Shown: one piece after another, positions 45,901 through 58,117 of the stretch
Numbering within the stretch: the first letter of the stretch is position 1
Layout of the letters: each line of letters opens with the position of its first letter
Source: Dipteris shenzhenensis
Lineage: Eukaryota > Polypodiophyta > Polypodiopsida > Gleicheniales
DNA length: 64,000 nt
Assembly (NCBI GenBank): GCA_047967505.1
Contig: CM106540.1
Reading direction: 5' to 3' (one strand)
The notes under the pieces: generated by a model
The model's input: only the letters and a program-made list of their open reading frames with translations
The model's database searches: none
Told to the model about the DNA's origin: nothing
Position numbers and translations under genes: made by a program

Positions 45901-46208
45901 GCCTTGAGAATATTTAATGCCGTTTTGATACTTTCCATCATGACATTGGCAATCACGTGGTTCAGACTTCAATTAAGGACCCCTTACATTGGGTTTTCCA
46001 TCATTTACATTGGGGTTTTCCATCAGATTTATGTTAAGTTCATGGGACCTCACTCTCACTTTTACTCTGGAGCTTCAAAAAATGGGAGGCACATTTACTG
46101 CCATCAATTACAAGGTTCTATGCACCAAAACAAGGGAGGAAGGCTCTTCAAATCTTAATGCAAAGAGAAAGGGAGCAGTATGAAGCACTGAACTCTTTGG
46201 TGCTACTT
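42972..46208. other. No recognised gene
   Basis: About 3.2 kb of anonymous sequence. Repeated tgtgcgga words near 43540-43770, a small palindrome TAGGGCCTAAAACC / GGGTTTAGCCCTA near 44349-44379, and short direct repeats near 45340-45405 (tctatgctaga). No coding motif seen on either strand. Confidence 0.45.
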
Positions 46209-46407
46209 TGTAGAAATTCATGGAGGAGACCATTCATACACACGGAGAGAGAGGTGCACTAGATTGAAATATGGCACATAGAGAAGTGAAGATGAGTTGG
46301 AGTTAGTTGAATTGATTGTGTCATTTTGGTGTTGTTAGAGTTGTTTTATAGAGAGGCTTGTGCCTCTTCAAATTGTGTGCTTTCATTGTTTAATTTATAT
46401 TTCAATA
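46209..46407 (-). repeat. E8 3' LTR
   Basis: 199 bp, internally shortened relative to 48394-48652. Both share TTGATTGTGTCATTT and the TTTCATTGTTTAATTTATAT end. Confidence 0.8.
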
Positions 46408-46700
46408 TTCCCCCATTTTTCTAAGGGAAATTTTGGATTAACTAAATTTTCACTTCAAAATTTAAATGAGCTTTATTTTTGCAAGCTCGAGCTTCTTCTT
46501 TTGTAACGCCTTTTTGGTAGACCTTTTGAGATGCTTTTATGCAGTTGTTGCATCTTTTATCATCTCCTTGTGTCCACACTTTGCATACCTATTTAAGAAG
46601 CGATACAAGAATAAGTATCAAAACTGGAGAACAGCATTGTCATTAGTGTCTTCATTGTCACTATATTCCTCCTTCGCTTAAAAAAGTCTAACTCATGCTC

Positions 46701-47574
46701 TCATGCTTGTTGCTTATCGAATGCACGTTTCCAACAACCATCACGATAATGACCCTTTTTATAACAATATGTGCATGTGATATCACAAGAACATGGAGTG
46801 GGTGATTGACTTCGTGAGGAGGATGGGCTTGATAGTTTAGAGCTAGAAGGTCTTTCTTGCCAAGAAACATTCTTTTTCCCACGGAATGGTGAGGGTGAAC
46901 GTGAGCCTTTTGCGAACATGACTAGGGGTGTGGTGGTGGTAGTATTAGATTTAGTTTGCTAGTATTCTTGTGCATGGTGTCTTTTTAAAAAATTCGACCA
47001 AGGAGAATGGGTAGAGTTAGATTAGTGGCACTCCCTTGTGTGGTAATAAAAGATCTCCATGTGGGAGGTAGGGAGCTTAGTAACATGGTGACCACTTGGG
47101 AGTCGGAGAAATTGAGACCCCGTCATGGCTTCATCGAGAAGTAGTTGCCACTCTTCCAAGAAGGTAGGCACCGATGCATTCTCACCTAAAGAATGGTTAA
47201 CTAGACAGCGATGTGCTGAAACTTGGGATGCAATATCTGAGCGTTCATAAATAAGCTTGGGGCATTCCCAAATATCCTTGGAAGTAGGAAGACGACGGAC
47301 TAGATCAACCTGACGATCTCTAATGGAGAGAATAAGATCAGATTTTGCTTTCGCATCATTTTATTTCCACGTAGTAATATCAGCTTCGTTAGTAGGGGCC
47401 GACCTTATGCTGCGCCAGCAGGAAAAGTAGGTGGTGGACTTGGGGTGATACCGTCTACATACACAAATCTTCTCGAATGAGCAACATTTGCATTTGGACG
47501 GACCATGTGTGATAGTTAGTGTTGGTGAGACGGTCGATTTTGTAAGACGAGAAGCCTCTAGATGTGGAGGCCAT
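46701..47574 (-). pseudogene. E8 gag remnant
   Basis: Starts MASTSRGFSSYKIDRLTNTN (47574), followed by YHTWSVQMQMLL, the usual Copia gag opening. Later segments include AKSDLILSIRDRQVDLVRRL and SAHRCLVNHSLGENASVPTF in shifted frames with stops. It ends with a Ser/Pro-rich part and a zinc knuckle CTYCYKKGHYRDGC (CX2CX4HX4C) near 46750. Non-functional. Confidence 0.8.
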
Positions 47575-48393
47575 GGTGATGTGTGTAGAAGTTCTCCAGA
47601 ATGAATAGCCAAATAATATGGCAGTTTCGTTGCCTTGGATAGCCTAAAAAGGTAGGCAGTCCCAAGTAGAGAGTGGATAGGGGTGGTGGTGAGAATCTGA
47701 AGGGAGAAATAGGTGATGGTGGCTGATCAATGCAAGCTATTAATCAATGGAATTTTGCAAGTGCACAGTCTGTGTGTTTTAATATGTGGTGATTTTTAAA
47801 TGATTGAAGCATCAAAATGAAAGGAAGATAGGAAGTTAGAGGGCTTAGTCTTGTTGATGGCATTGATGCAAGTGTCTTGATCTGTATGCTGCAGGCATCT
47901 TTTTGCCAAGGGTTTCATCAACCGTGCTTTAGTTCCTCGGCGTCATGGCTTAAATCTGATCGTCTTGTAGTAGTATGCATCTCGTGTCCCTGGTTTAATT
48001 CTCGATCAATAGATTGTCCATTGAAACTGGATCTTTTAGATGGCATTATGCGAAAAGGGGTAGATCTTGGATGGCAACATGCCGTTGTGTCCAAGCAAAT
48101 TGCTAGCAGAAGGCTTCTTGGGTTGTTTGGAGGCATGCAATGGTGGTGGCATTGGAGGGGCAGGGGTCATTGTTTGGCGATCAAGGCATGGCTACGAATC
48201 AGAGGTAATGGAAGAATGCGGGTTGTGGAAGGGCTGATCGAAGGATTGTGTGAACAATGAATCTAGAAATGGGGCAAAAATCAAGAGAGGTCTAGCAATT
48301 CAAACTTTGTGGTGGATATGGCATCGAATCAGAGGGCGATATGGTGAATGAAGCGTGCAAGTCACATTACACAAAGATGGTACACTGACACCA

Positions 48394-48652
48394 TGTAGAA
48401 ATTCGTGGAGGAGACCATTCATACATAGGGAGAGAGACGTGCGCTAGAGTGAAAGACAACACGGAGAGAAGATAAAGATGAGTTTTATAATTGATTGAAT
48501 TGATTGTGTCATTTCGGTGTTGTTAGAGTGGTTTTATAGAGAGGATCGTGCCTCTGCGAGTCATCTCTATATCATTGTTCCCCACACTTCGGACAACTAG
48601 CCAAATCTCCATGCTCATTGCATGCTTTCATTGTTTAATTTATATTTCAACA
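48394..48652 (-). repeat. E8 5' LTR
   Basis: 259 bp, the longer partner, with the primer site at its inner edge. Confidence 0.8.
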
Positions 48653-49728
48653 CACTTGACTATAGATATAGTACTCCTGACTGAGAGCGTCAAAAGGAAG
48701 AAGGAAACCATGTTTGGATATTTCTTGATGGCCAATTTCAAAGATCCGTTCCAAGGGTGCTCAGCTATGCCACACACACACATATATAATTTGATCATTC
48801 CCTCATGGAGCCTAGATGCTTGAGAACTGAGAGCAAGCAAATACAAATTCCACTAAGTAGGCTATATCATGCTCTTTTTCTTGACTAGCTTTGAATTACA
48901 TTTCTATTAATAATCCCCTGTGTGCCACGATCATGGACTTCCTTAAAAATGTGTTGTGATTATTTTGAAGACCCACACTGGCACATCAGTAGCTGTATAT
49001 CCATTGTATAGTCATTGGGAATTTTTGCATTCCCTAATTTAAAGGATGCTATGTGCAGTTTTGGACTTTTGCATAACCATAACAAGTTTCTAATGGTTTT
49101 GGCCTTTTGAGTCTCATCTCTACATTTAGTTTGGCTGGATTATATGGACTATTTTTTGAGGAATTTGATGTGTGAAAATTTTTATTTTTATTATAAAAAA
49201 AACTCTCTTTATGCTCCGTTGGCCTTTGGAATAGTAGGAGAGAATTCGATTGCCACATGTGTTATTGACTTATCATATACTCTTATGAGTCAGTATGGTC
49301 GGTATTGGATCAAGGCATATAGAATATTGCACTTGGAGCTACTAGCATGAATTTTAAACTTGGAGCTACAAGCACGATCTTCGGTAACTAGTGTTTGTAG
49401 TTAACATGGTCTTGGCAAGATATTCTTTGTTTGCAAGAGTTGGAAATGGTTGGGCCATGCATTTATTCTATTGGAATGCTCATTAGTATATATTTGGCAT
49501 ATTTAATGCTCCAAGAATTATTGTAAATTGGAGCAAATTTCCCTTTAATTATTTTGGAAGGGTATATTATAACTATACCATTATTCATGAGTGATCAATT
49601 ATAGATAGTTATTGCCACTCTTTGTGTTAGAAATTAAAACTTACCCCATAGTTAGGCCATTGTATATGGGAATGCATTCCTTCACTGAGTCAGGCTTTAA
49701 GAGTATTACATTAATGCTTATTTATGCT
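48653..49728. other. No recognised gene
   Basis: AT-rich sequence. No motif or long frame. Confidence 0.45.
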
Positions 49729-49922
49729 ATTTTGGAATTTAATGCTTCCCTTATGTCAATTTGGATAATTCTTTATGTTTTGGAGAAGCACTATTTTTAT
49801 GTTCGGTCCTCTTAGGATCGCTTCTTTCTAGTATTTTGGAATTTCATGCTTCCCATATGTCAATTTGGATAATTCTTTATGTTTGGGAGAAGCATTATTT
49901 TTATGATGGGTCCTCTTAGGAC
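49729..49922. repeat. Direct duplication of ~90 bp beside E7
   Basis: Copy 1 (49729-49818) and copy 2 (49833-49922) both run from ATTTTGGAATTT through CAATTTGGATAATTCTTTATG to GGTCCTCTTAGGA. They are separated by 14 bases, and copy 2 ends two bases before the E7 LTR. Confidence 0.85.
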
Positions 49923-49924
49923 TG

Positions 49925-50261
49925 TGTTGAGATATGATGTGATGTGTGCACATAGATTATATAGGCTAAGTTATGGTGTAGAAAGAATTAAAGTATCCGT
50001 CCAAGGATGTGGACTACATGATGAGAAGATGTGGAGCAAGGACATCCACTTGGAGAGATGTGGATCAAAGGATCCCACAAGTGTTGACTATTCTAAAGGC
50101 TCTCTCTCTATAAGAAGCCTATCCTATATTGCTGAATATAGGTATACATTTTCTATCTCCCTCTCATGTCTTATGTGGTGTGCTTTGAGCCTCCTTAGTT
50201 CTTAAATTGCTGATCTTGTGTGCACTAGGCTTAGTGGCGATCACATATTGTATCTTTCACA
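49925..50261 (+). repeat. E7 5' LTR
   Basis: 337 bp, contains CTCTCTCTATAAGAAGCC (TATA-like) near 50103. The primer site follows. Confidence 0.88.
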
Positions 50262-51369
50262 TGGTATTAGAGCGTAGGTTTCCTACATAGCCTAGGTAGA
50301 TGAGTGTTGTATAAATCATTAAGGAGAGATTTCTTTGTGATCGTGAGAGAGAGATCTTTATTATTTTAAAGATTTCTTGAGAGAGTTATAGTCTTTGATT
50401 TCTTTAGTGAAATAGAGAGAGATTAGGGAGAGCTATGTGTTGACTGATCTGAATGCTCTAGCTTGCTAAAGGTTTGCCTTTGGTCGTTCGATGCACTGAA
50501 GGGAAGCGAGAAGGCAGCAACTGCAACAATGACCCTAAGCACCATAAGCAACACAAGCAAAGGCACCTAAATAACAAGCATCGACCTGGATGCGATCGGA
50601 TCCAACATGAGCAACGCAGGCACGACAACATGAGGGATGACCTGGGTTTCACCAGTTGGACTACCGAGTGAAATTACACTCCAAATGAAGCTCCAAAGTG
50701 AATCCGACACAGTTGGCTGACCAACAACGAGCAAAATCCTTGAAGCATACAAAAGCAAATGCATCCTCCACAAGCCTATCCACCACAATCTTAGCACCTC
50801 CAAACGATTCAACAAGAAGCAACACGGATGAGATCCAAACACCTAGTGATGACCTCTCAGCGTGCTCATCAACCAATGTCTCTCCAGCGCCATCTTTATT
50901 GGCTTCACAAACTACATGTGATGAAGCACCCAGCAACAAAATGACACCTACAACGAGTGTAGTGATGGCCTAGCGATTCAAGCTCTTCTCGCGATTGACT
51001 CCAATGACAAAGAGCTAGGCCTTATCTATTTTGCACTCTCCTCTAAGGTTAGACCTTAGGACACATGACAACCCTGTTGACAAACATGTGGGTGATTGGA
51101 AGTAACCATAGCTTGGTTCAAGTAGCTAGGGGTTAGCCAAAGGAGTGCCACATGGCATAGTGTGACCTAAGAATAAGCACCTTCCTGAGCACTAGGTTGT
51201 AAGCAGCATATGAACCCCTGTGCCACATCATCAAAGGTCACTTCTTCATAAAACTTGGACAAGCCATAAATCGGTTTTTTGAGCTCTACACACCTATCAA
51301 GTCAGATTTGTTTTATGCAATTAGACACTACCAGATTTGAAAGTTTCTTCAACTAGTAAGACCTTTGCA

Positions 51370-52032
51370 ATGGCAATACATACCCCAACTGTTGAGAAGT
51401 TCACTGGGGAAGTATTTCACACTTGGTCTACACAAATGAGGCATCTCTTGATGCATCAGAAGCTTTGGAAGAGTGTAAAAGAAGACATACCCACTGCACA
51501 AAATGAACCCTAGAAAGAAAAAGATGAAGCAACACTATCACTCATTGGATTGCACTTGGGTCCAAACATAATTCATCACATAGACTCTAAGGATCATGCT
51601 AAAGATGCATGGGATGAGTTGAACGCAATGTTTGGTACAGAAGCAAAGAACCAAGAAATTCATCTTAAGATTAAGTTCTATGGTTTGCACATGAGCTTCA
51701 ATGAATCCATGGCATAATTTGTCAACAAGATCAAAAGCATTATGACCCAGTTAGAAGGCATAAATGCAAAAGTAGGAGAAAAGGATGCACTTGCAATCCT
51801 TCTTAAAAGCATGCCTAAAGAGTACAACGCAATGACAACCACCTTGAAGAATCTTCTAGATCCAAAGTTTGAGGAATGTGTATCATCTCTTCTGGAGAAA
51901 GAAAGAGAGTTGAAGGCATCGACATCGACATCTACATCAACATGCAGCAACAATAATGAAGAACAAGCATTGTTAAGCAAAGCATCAATGAAGTGTTACC
52001 ATTACAAAAGGATAAGGTCACTATCAAAGTGA
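51370..52032 (+). pseudogene. E7 gag remnant
   Basis: Starts MAIHTPTVEKFTGEVFHTW (51370) and stays in one frame, broken by TAG near 51511 and TAA near 51716. It keeps the UBN2-type gag order: TQMRHLLMHQKLW, KDAWDELNAMFG, LLKSMPKEYNAM and LLEKERELKAS, then a Ser/Thr run. Two zinc knuckles follow (about 51990-52120, partly in another frame) in which several Cys are Tyr, for example KCYHYK. It cannot make full Gag. Confidence 0.82.
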
Positions 52033-52379
52033 CTACAGACTGAAAAAAAAAACAAATTGTCACCATTGCAAGAACCTGGGACACGAAGAAGATGACTACA
52101 GATTGAAGAACCAGCAGGTCAACTATGTGGAGTCATACATGAGCAGAATGGCGACAACAACAAAATGTACTAAGATGTAGACCTTGCCACCTTTAGCCTA
52201 TATTCTTGTAATCAAACCTGACCACCTGCAAGTAGCCATGCAAGCACTCAAGGGAGGAATTTCCATGTAAAAAACACACTTGACCCCCTTAAGTAGCAAG
52301 GTATGCACTAAGGGGAGGTGATTGTAACTCACATCTGACCACCTTGCAATAGCCAATGGATCATGGCACCAAGGGGACG

Positions 52380-52709
52380 TGTTGAGATATGGTGCCATGT
52401 GCACATAGATTAGAGGCTAAGGTATGGTGTAGAAAGAATTAAGGTAGCCACCCAAGGATGTGGACTACATGATGAGAAGATGTGGAGCAAGGACATTCAC
52501 TAGGAGAGATGTGGATCAATGGATCCCACAAGTGTTGACTATTCTAAAGGCTCTCTCTATATAAGAAGCCTATCTTGTATTGTTGAATATAGGTATACAT
52601 TTGCTATCTCCCTCTCATCTCTTATGTAGTGTGCTTTGATCCTCCTTAGTTCTTCTGTTGATCTTGTGTGCACTAGGCTTATTGGTGATCACATATTGTA
52701 TATTTCACA
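52380..52709 (+). repeat. E7 3' LTR
   Basis: 330 bp, partner of 49925-50261 with small indels. A purine-rich AAGGGGACG precedes it. Confidence 0.88.
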
Positions 52710-53370
52710 AATGCCACAAATACCTTGCTTGAATAGGGTAGAAGGTGGACATCACTAGCCCTCTACACTTGGGATGAGACAAATGGATTAAGGTTGTAGT
52801 AAGGGAGTCTTGTAATGGAAATTGTACTATTACGGGAATCTCCTTTTATTTCATGAAGTTTGGATCTAGATAGAGTGACATGGATAACAATTGTGTGCCA
52901 GCATTGAAGCATGAATTCCACAACTGAAATGAATTGTTCTAACTTTCGTTTGGCTGTGATGGTGCCAGGTGCATCCGCATACCTCTCCATTAGTTTTGCA
53001 TTGAAAAATATTAGGCATGACTTCAAAGAAGAGGATACAGCATTGACAACTTTGAGGAGTACTCTATGGTAGATTCTCTCCAACTATGAGAAATAGGATT
53101 GAACTTTCTATTGGGGAATAATCATGAGTATTGTTGTACTTTTTACAAGTTATTGATATGAATGTGAGTATGTAGATTGATTATCACTTTTCACTTTGTC
53201 GGAAAGGGAAGAATAATAATGGATTACTTTCACTTGTGCGCTGTTATGGGCAATGGTATATAGTGGCATTTGGGTTACTTATGCATTGAAAATTGATCCA
53301 GTAGTGTAGTAAGGTAGATTGTTTGAGAGGACAAGTGCACGCATGTGCGCGCACAATTTTTTTTATGAAA
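52710..53370. other. No recognised gene
   Basis: A 106-residue minus-strand frame (53083-52763) has no recognisable motif and may be chance. Confidence 0.4.
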
Positions 53371-53407
53371 TCACACACACACGCACGCACACACACACAC
53401 ACACACA
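53371..53407. repeat. (CA)n / CACG microsatellite
   Basis: CACACACACACGCACGCACACAC-type run following a T-run. Confidence 0.9.
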
Positions 53408-54139
53408 AAGCAAGCTAGTCAAGGTTTAGGATAAACATGATACAACATAGAGTTATGCTAACTAACCTAGTCAAGGTTTAGCTTACCTACTAGAAGAGTC
53501 ACTATCACTATCATTTGAGGCATCTATGTTACCCTCCATCCAAGTCCTTAAACTATCCTTTGAACTATGATGGCACCTTCTCCTAAAGCTTGAGGACTCG
53601 ATGGTCATCTTGTGCACACCATAGCAAAAAAATATGCAAATAAAAATATTTTAGAAATCCCTTTTGTTGAACCCACATGCTATTTGTGAGCATGCTCTAC
53701 CTCTATGTCTCATTGGACCATATCTCATGTCTGAAAAATGGTAGTCTACACCAACCCATGCCACAAACTCTCTATGAGGCACTAGATGAGCATCCATGAT
53801 ATGACACTCGTGCTTTGATCCATCCTTACTAATATGTCAAATTTCACCACCGTGCTCTAAGGCATTTGCATGGCTCTCTTGCAAAACTTGTGCCAGTACC
53901 TCATCCCCACAATCCTCATCCATACAATCCAATGCAATTGGCTCCTTGATGGCCTCTGGAAGGTTGGTGTAACCCTACTCATGTTCAATCCTCTCCAACT
54001 CCTTGCATGTCATATGAGATATTGGCATTCTCTCTCACCAAGTCTAGGATGCAGATCCTCAGTACCTAAGACCCAATATGTGGTAGTGACTACAAAGAGG
54101 GGACCTCGATCTATGGGTCAGTAATGCAATGTAAGTGGA

Positions 54140-54600
54140 ATAGATGACCACACCCAAGGACATAGAATCTTGTCGCATCGAAGACAACTTGACAAAGAGC
54201 ACATGCTGACTTATGAGCAAAGGTGGGTACTATAGATGGAAGGGTAGAACACTGCATAATCTCTATCATGGTTCATGGGTAGAGGCCCGAGGGCTATGTA
54301 TGGATAAACCCTAATTCCCTGATGATGAGCAACATACCTATATTGCATCCAAAATTTCTCTACCCTATGATTTGTAATACTAATGCCTGGTGATCTCCTC
54401 ACCTAGGCATCCCTATGTCTCAATCAACCCTCATCTAGGCGACCTCATGTCTCCCTTAACTCTAGCGTCAGCCTCTGAACTGTTTGATGTGAGCTCGAAT
54501 ATATTTGAGACTACGAGACATCCACAGATATGCATGGGCCACATTAACCATAATTGTGAATTCAAAAGTAACTTTATGCACAAATGAAAACAAGAGAATA
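54140..54600 (-). pseudogene. Decayed coding region with a half RING-H2 pattern (tentative)
   Basis: Two minus-strand segments appear to belong together with a single frame change near 54220. The first (54402-54211) reads ISITNHRVEKFWMQYRYV, then HHQGIRVYPYIALGPLP. The second (about 54215-54125) reads CALCQVVFDATRFYVLGC, then GHLFHLHC, giving C-X2-C-X13-C-X-H-X2-H-X2-C. This fits the first six ligands of a RING-H2 finger, but the last two Cys are not found and stops follow. I do not recognise the protein. Confidence 0.25.
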
Positions 54601-54603
54601 TGG

Positions 54604-54737
54604 ATGAATACCTTACTTGGACCGATGAGTGCATGGGGATGATGAACCAATACCTTACTTGGACCGATGAGTGCATGGGGATGATGAATACCTTACTTGG
54701 ACCGATGAGTGCATGGGGATGATGAACCAATACCTTC
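54604..54737. repeat. Tandem repeat, three to four copies, 38-42-bp spacing
   Basis: The unit ATACCTTACTTGGACCGATG AGTGCATGGGGATGATGAA starts at 54608, 54650 and 54688. A partial fourth starts near 54730. Units alternate in whether they end with CCA. Confidence 0.9.
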
Positions 54738-55957
54738 AATAATAAAAGAAGTTGAGGATGGTGCCTACATGTGAAATCCAATGCTTGTCAATAAAAGTAC
54801 TATATCAAAACTCTTAATGAGAATCTCAACTTATTGTATAGAAGAAAGAATAGAGGAATAGAGAAACATACCTTGATAGGAGCAATCGGTATTGAAAAAG
54901 ATGATGATACAACTATGTTTGCCTCTATATTTGGAAGACATTATGAGGCTTCCTTCTCCTTTAAGTATGATTTGCAATATTTTTACACCTCATGTATCTT
55001 TGGCTAACCCGCAATAAGATTATATTTGGGGAGGGAGTTCTCTTTGGTGGGAATTGGAGCTCACTAAGGCTCATCCTAAGAATGGGTTATGGATCGCTTC
55101 TCCCTTAGTCATCAGGTAGTTCCACTCAACTCCTACATGGATGTGTCATCTGCATTGGATTAGGATGGGTTTAAAGTTTAATGCTAGTGAAGCAACTTGT
55201 TACCATCACACGTTTCTTATACCATGATCACGCCCTTATTGTCCTCAAACTCCTAGGCTAGTGTCATGGCATTCTTATTGTGTGGCACAATTTTTCAGAA
55301 CTCGATTATGTCCTAAATAAGGCGTACTTGAAAGACGCAAAGGTATAGAAAGGTGGTTCCATCGAGCTTGCTTTGCGTGTCTTGACTCAAATGCCGTTGT
55401 TAGGCTAAAACCGAAGGATGTTTGAAAACATTGATGCCGGTTCACGATGAGACAAGCTATCCCGGTCTCCCCTCCCTGTCGTAGGAATCATCTGCTGCCA
55501 CACTTTTGAATTCTCCTCAAGATGTAGGTGGCTAAAGTAATATAGCACTAACAGTTCTTGCTCCTCCAAGACGTACTGAAGGCAGTCTATCTCCAAATTT
55601 GCTTTGCGAGATTCATATGCCAGGTGCTGAAATACGAATTTCAATCAAAACGGAATACTATGAAGCTTTCCTACTGCTTGTTACTTATGTGAGAAGGCAT
55701 GTTGCAAAGGTATTCCATTTTAAGAAATCTTCTGATTTGACTTTTGTACTGACAAGGAGAAAGCATTGGAAAGGGAGCGAGTCTGGTTATTTGCCTCGTT
55801 AACCTGAGTCCTAATCGTAGTGAAGCGTGTGCTGCCTACAGTGGATGCAGGGATTCACAATATGAGGCTAACTGAAATCATTTTAGTGGATTATATGCAC
55901 TGAGCTCACATAAGGTTGACATGGACTTCATGCAGGATGAAGAACCACATCTTGCAG
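54738..55957. other. No recognised gene
   Basis: A minus-strand frame of about 79 residues (55644-55405) and an overlapping plus frame (55599-55802) lack recognisable motifs. Possibly old transposon debris. Confidence 0.35.
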
Positions 55958-56128
55958 TCGCAGATACAGATATTGGGTTCGTTCAATGTGTAGTAGATAC
56001 AGATGTTGGGTTCGTTCAATGTGATGAGTTTGCATTGACAGCTTTTGGGACAGCTTCATGAAGGTAGTAGACACAGATATTGGGTTCGTTCAATATGTGA
56101 TGAGTTTGCATTGACAGCTTTGGGGACA
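55958..56128. repeat. Short tandem repeat block
   Basis: AGATACAGATATTGGGTTCG TTCAATGTG recurs at about 55960, 55995 and 56069. The last two copies extend into GATGAGTTTGCATTGACAGC. Confidence 0.85.
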
Positions 56129-58117
56129 TCGGCAAGTCAAACTCTAGAATAATACTTCTGTGGAACTTGAGGAGTCTCCTTCGCTTATGAATAAGAAAAG
56201 AGAACATATGGTTTTAGATAGAGCCTTCTGCATCAACCTTAATGCTATATGAATAACGCTATGAGGATGAAGGGGGCTTTGCAGTTTTATTAACAAAATC
56301 CCTTCAAAGCTCTTGCTTTTCATGCATTTCTTTTAAATAGTGTATGATTGTTAGAATCGTACCATTTGATATGTATATATACATATATATTTTTGGAGGC
56401 TGTGTATATGCTCCCAAGCGGGCTAGCCGGTGGGATGATTTGGACATAATTGTGAAAGGGAGAAAATATAATATCAAAGGGAACTTTGATTTAGTTACAT
56501 AGTTGAAGAATGCAATAAGAGATCTCTGAGGTGATTTGGAGGAGCTTTCCCGGATCCTTAAAGAAATCGGAAGAACTTCACCTAATAGTTCTTCATTTGA
56601 CCATTGGCCCACAGGTGTTAACGTGTACTATAGTGTTCACTGCAACAAAACTAGATAACTTCTATTATGTAGTTGAAGCATAAAGATGGATTAACCATTG
56701 AAGGAAACTTGAGGCAAGGAGTCGTGTTGCTCTTCCATTATGAGCCTATATAATGATCTTCTTGTTGCTCTTCCAAAGAATTTCTCCTCATGAGTTCCCT
56801 TTAAGATGAATACCCCACCTTGGAACCTTTATTTTCATGGACTGTTTGTATAGGACTTGGATTAAGTACAGGGAACAGATCAATAAACCGGGACTTAGCT
56901 ATTCGGGAAGTAGACCAATGTGCCGCAGATGTGGTATTAAGCATCCGCTTAAATAATGAGAAGCATGGAAATTCAATTGCTCATTGGCACAGCATTGGTA
57001 CTACAGATGATGTGCTAAAGCGTAATGATAAACGATCAATGTCAGGGCATCGTTACAAAGCTAATGTCAAAATTAAAATGGCCAAGTGTTATTTGAATGA
57101 ATGAAAATTACAAAGGCGGACAAAGGGACCGTTGATAAGCCAGTGGGATTGCCCTTCCGACTCTATTTGTAGCCAAGTCTGCCTCTTTCTTTGAACCGTC
57201 GCTGTGATCTCACCAGTCCTCGTGCTATTGTGCTTTAGCAAGACATATATAGAAAGCATCATGCTCGTAGTTTAAGTATGATATCACATGACATCAAGTG
57301 TTCAGTGTCTCAGTGTCTCACAGGGATTATAAACTTCGAATCATATTAGATTTTGTTCACGCTTGATAGAAAGCCTTTTCTAAGTAGCTCATGAAAGTAA
57401 GCAAATTAGTTCTTTCATGTTATTAATACAAAGAAAGGAAGGACATAATTTTCTCGGAGTGAACTTCCAAGACACAGTTGCGGGCAGTGCGGATCATCAA
57501 CACGAGATCGACACAGTACTTTCAAACATCCATTCACATTTTTGGTAGTCTACAACCTCAGGATTTTAATACAATGCAGCGTACTGAGCGTCATGCAAGA
57601 CACCTGGCCGTAGAACTTATCGACTTTTGGTCTCAAGGGCCTTCCATCTGTAAGCACATATGCATTCCGGTTCAATGTAGCATTTGTGAGTATTGTTGTC
57701 TGTCAGGAAGTTACGACTTCCTTCTTACAGTTTAGCAACATAATTTGATGGTTAGAACCGAATCAAAATCTCTTAAAACTTATTGCAACATTGCATACAG
57801 GTGCCGTCAATGATCTGTGTCAGAGAACGTGACAATCGAAATTGGAAATGTGACATCAGTTGGCTTCAGTTCTTAAAAGGCTTTCTGTTTTGAACAATTC
57901 AATCTCTGAGAGGTGCATTCGCACTGTTATAGAAACATTCAAGTCTCAAGAACAGGTCCTTTTGATTCTTTTTTGCCGCAGATTCTTTGCAACGAATGTA
58001 GACAGAGCTGTCCTTTCATTCATTCAAAGTGAGCAGGTAGATGGCGCAAAGAGAAAACCATAGAAAAGATTATTGTTTCACAGCCCGTGCTTGCTTGATG
58101 TATACAGTTCCGGAGGA
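56129..58117. other. No recognised gene
   Basis: Intergenic sequence downstream of the PPO gene. A 94-residue plus frame (56820-57104) has no recognised motif. Confidence 0.4.

Larger units (their letters stand above)
46209..48652 (-). mobile_element. E8: gag-only Copia-type element
   Basis: A 2.44-kb minus-strand element. LTRs at 46209-46407 and 48394-48652 share TGTAGAAATTC at one end and TATATTTCAA(C/T)A at the other. Flanks tactt and cactt are a target duplication with one mismatch. A primer site TGGTGTCAG follows the 5' LTR on the minus strand (48385-48393). A G-rich tract (AAATGGGGGAA) adjoins the 3' LTR. The interior holds a broken gag but no protease, integrase or RT. The left LTR lacks about 60 bases present in the right one. 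Confidence 0.82.
49925..52709 (+). mobile_element. E7: gag-only Copia-type element
   Basis: A 2.79-kb element with 337-bp and 330-bp LTRs (TGTTGAGAT...TTTCACA), a primer site TGGTATTAGAGC with one mismatch (50262), a leader partly shared with E5 and E6, a broken gag, and 3' sequence shared with E6 (TGTAACTCACATC, CACCTTGCAATAGCCAA, GATCATGGCACCAA). No pol. Flanks gactg and aatgc do not match, so no target duplication is seen, perhaps after recombination between elements. Confidence 0.87.

Noticed and set aside
52763-53083. 106-residue minus-strand gene
   Set aside because: No recognised domain, no promoter or neighbours, and a length expected by chance.
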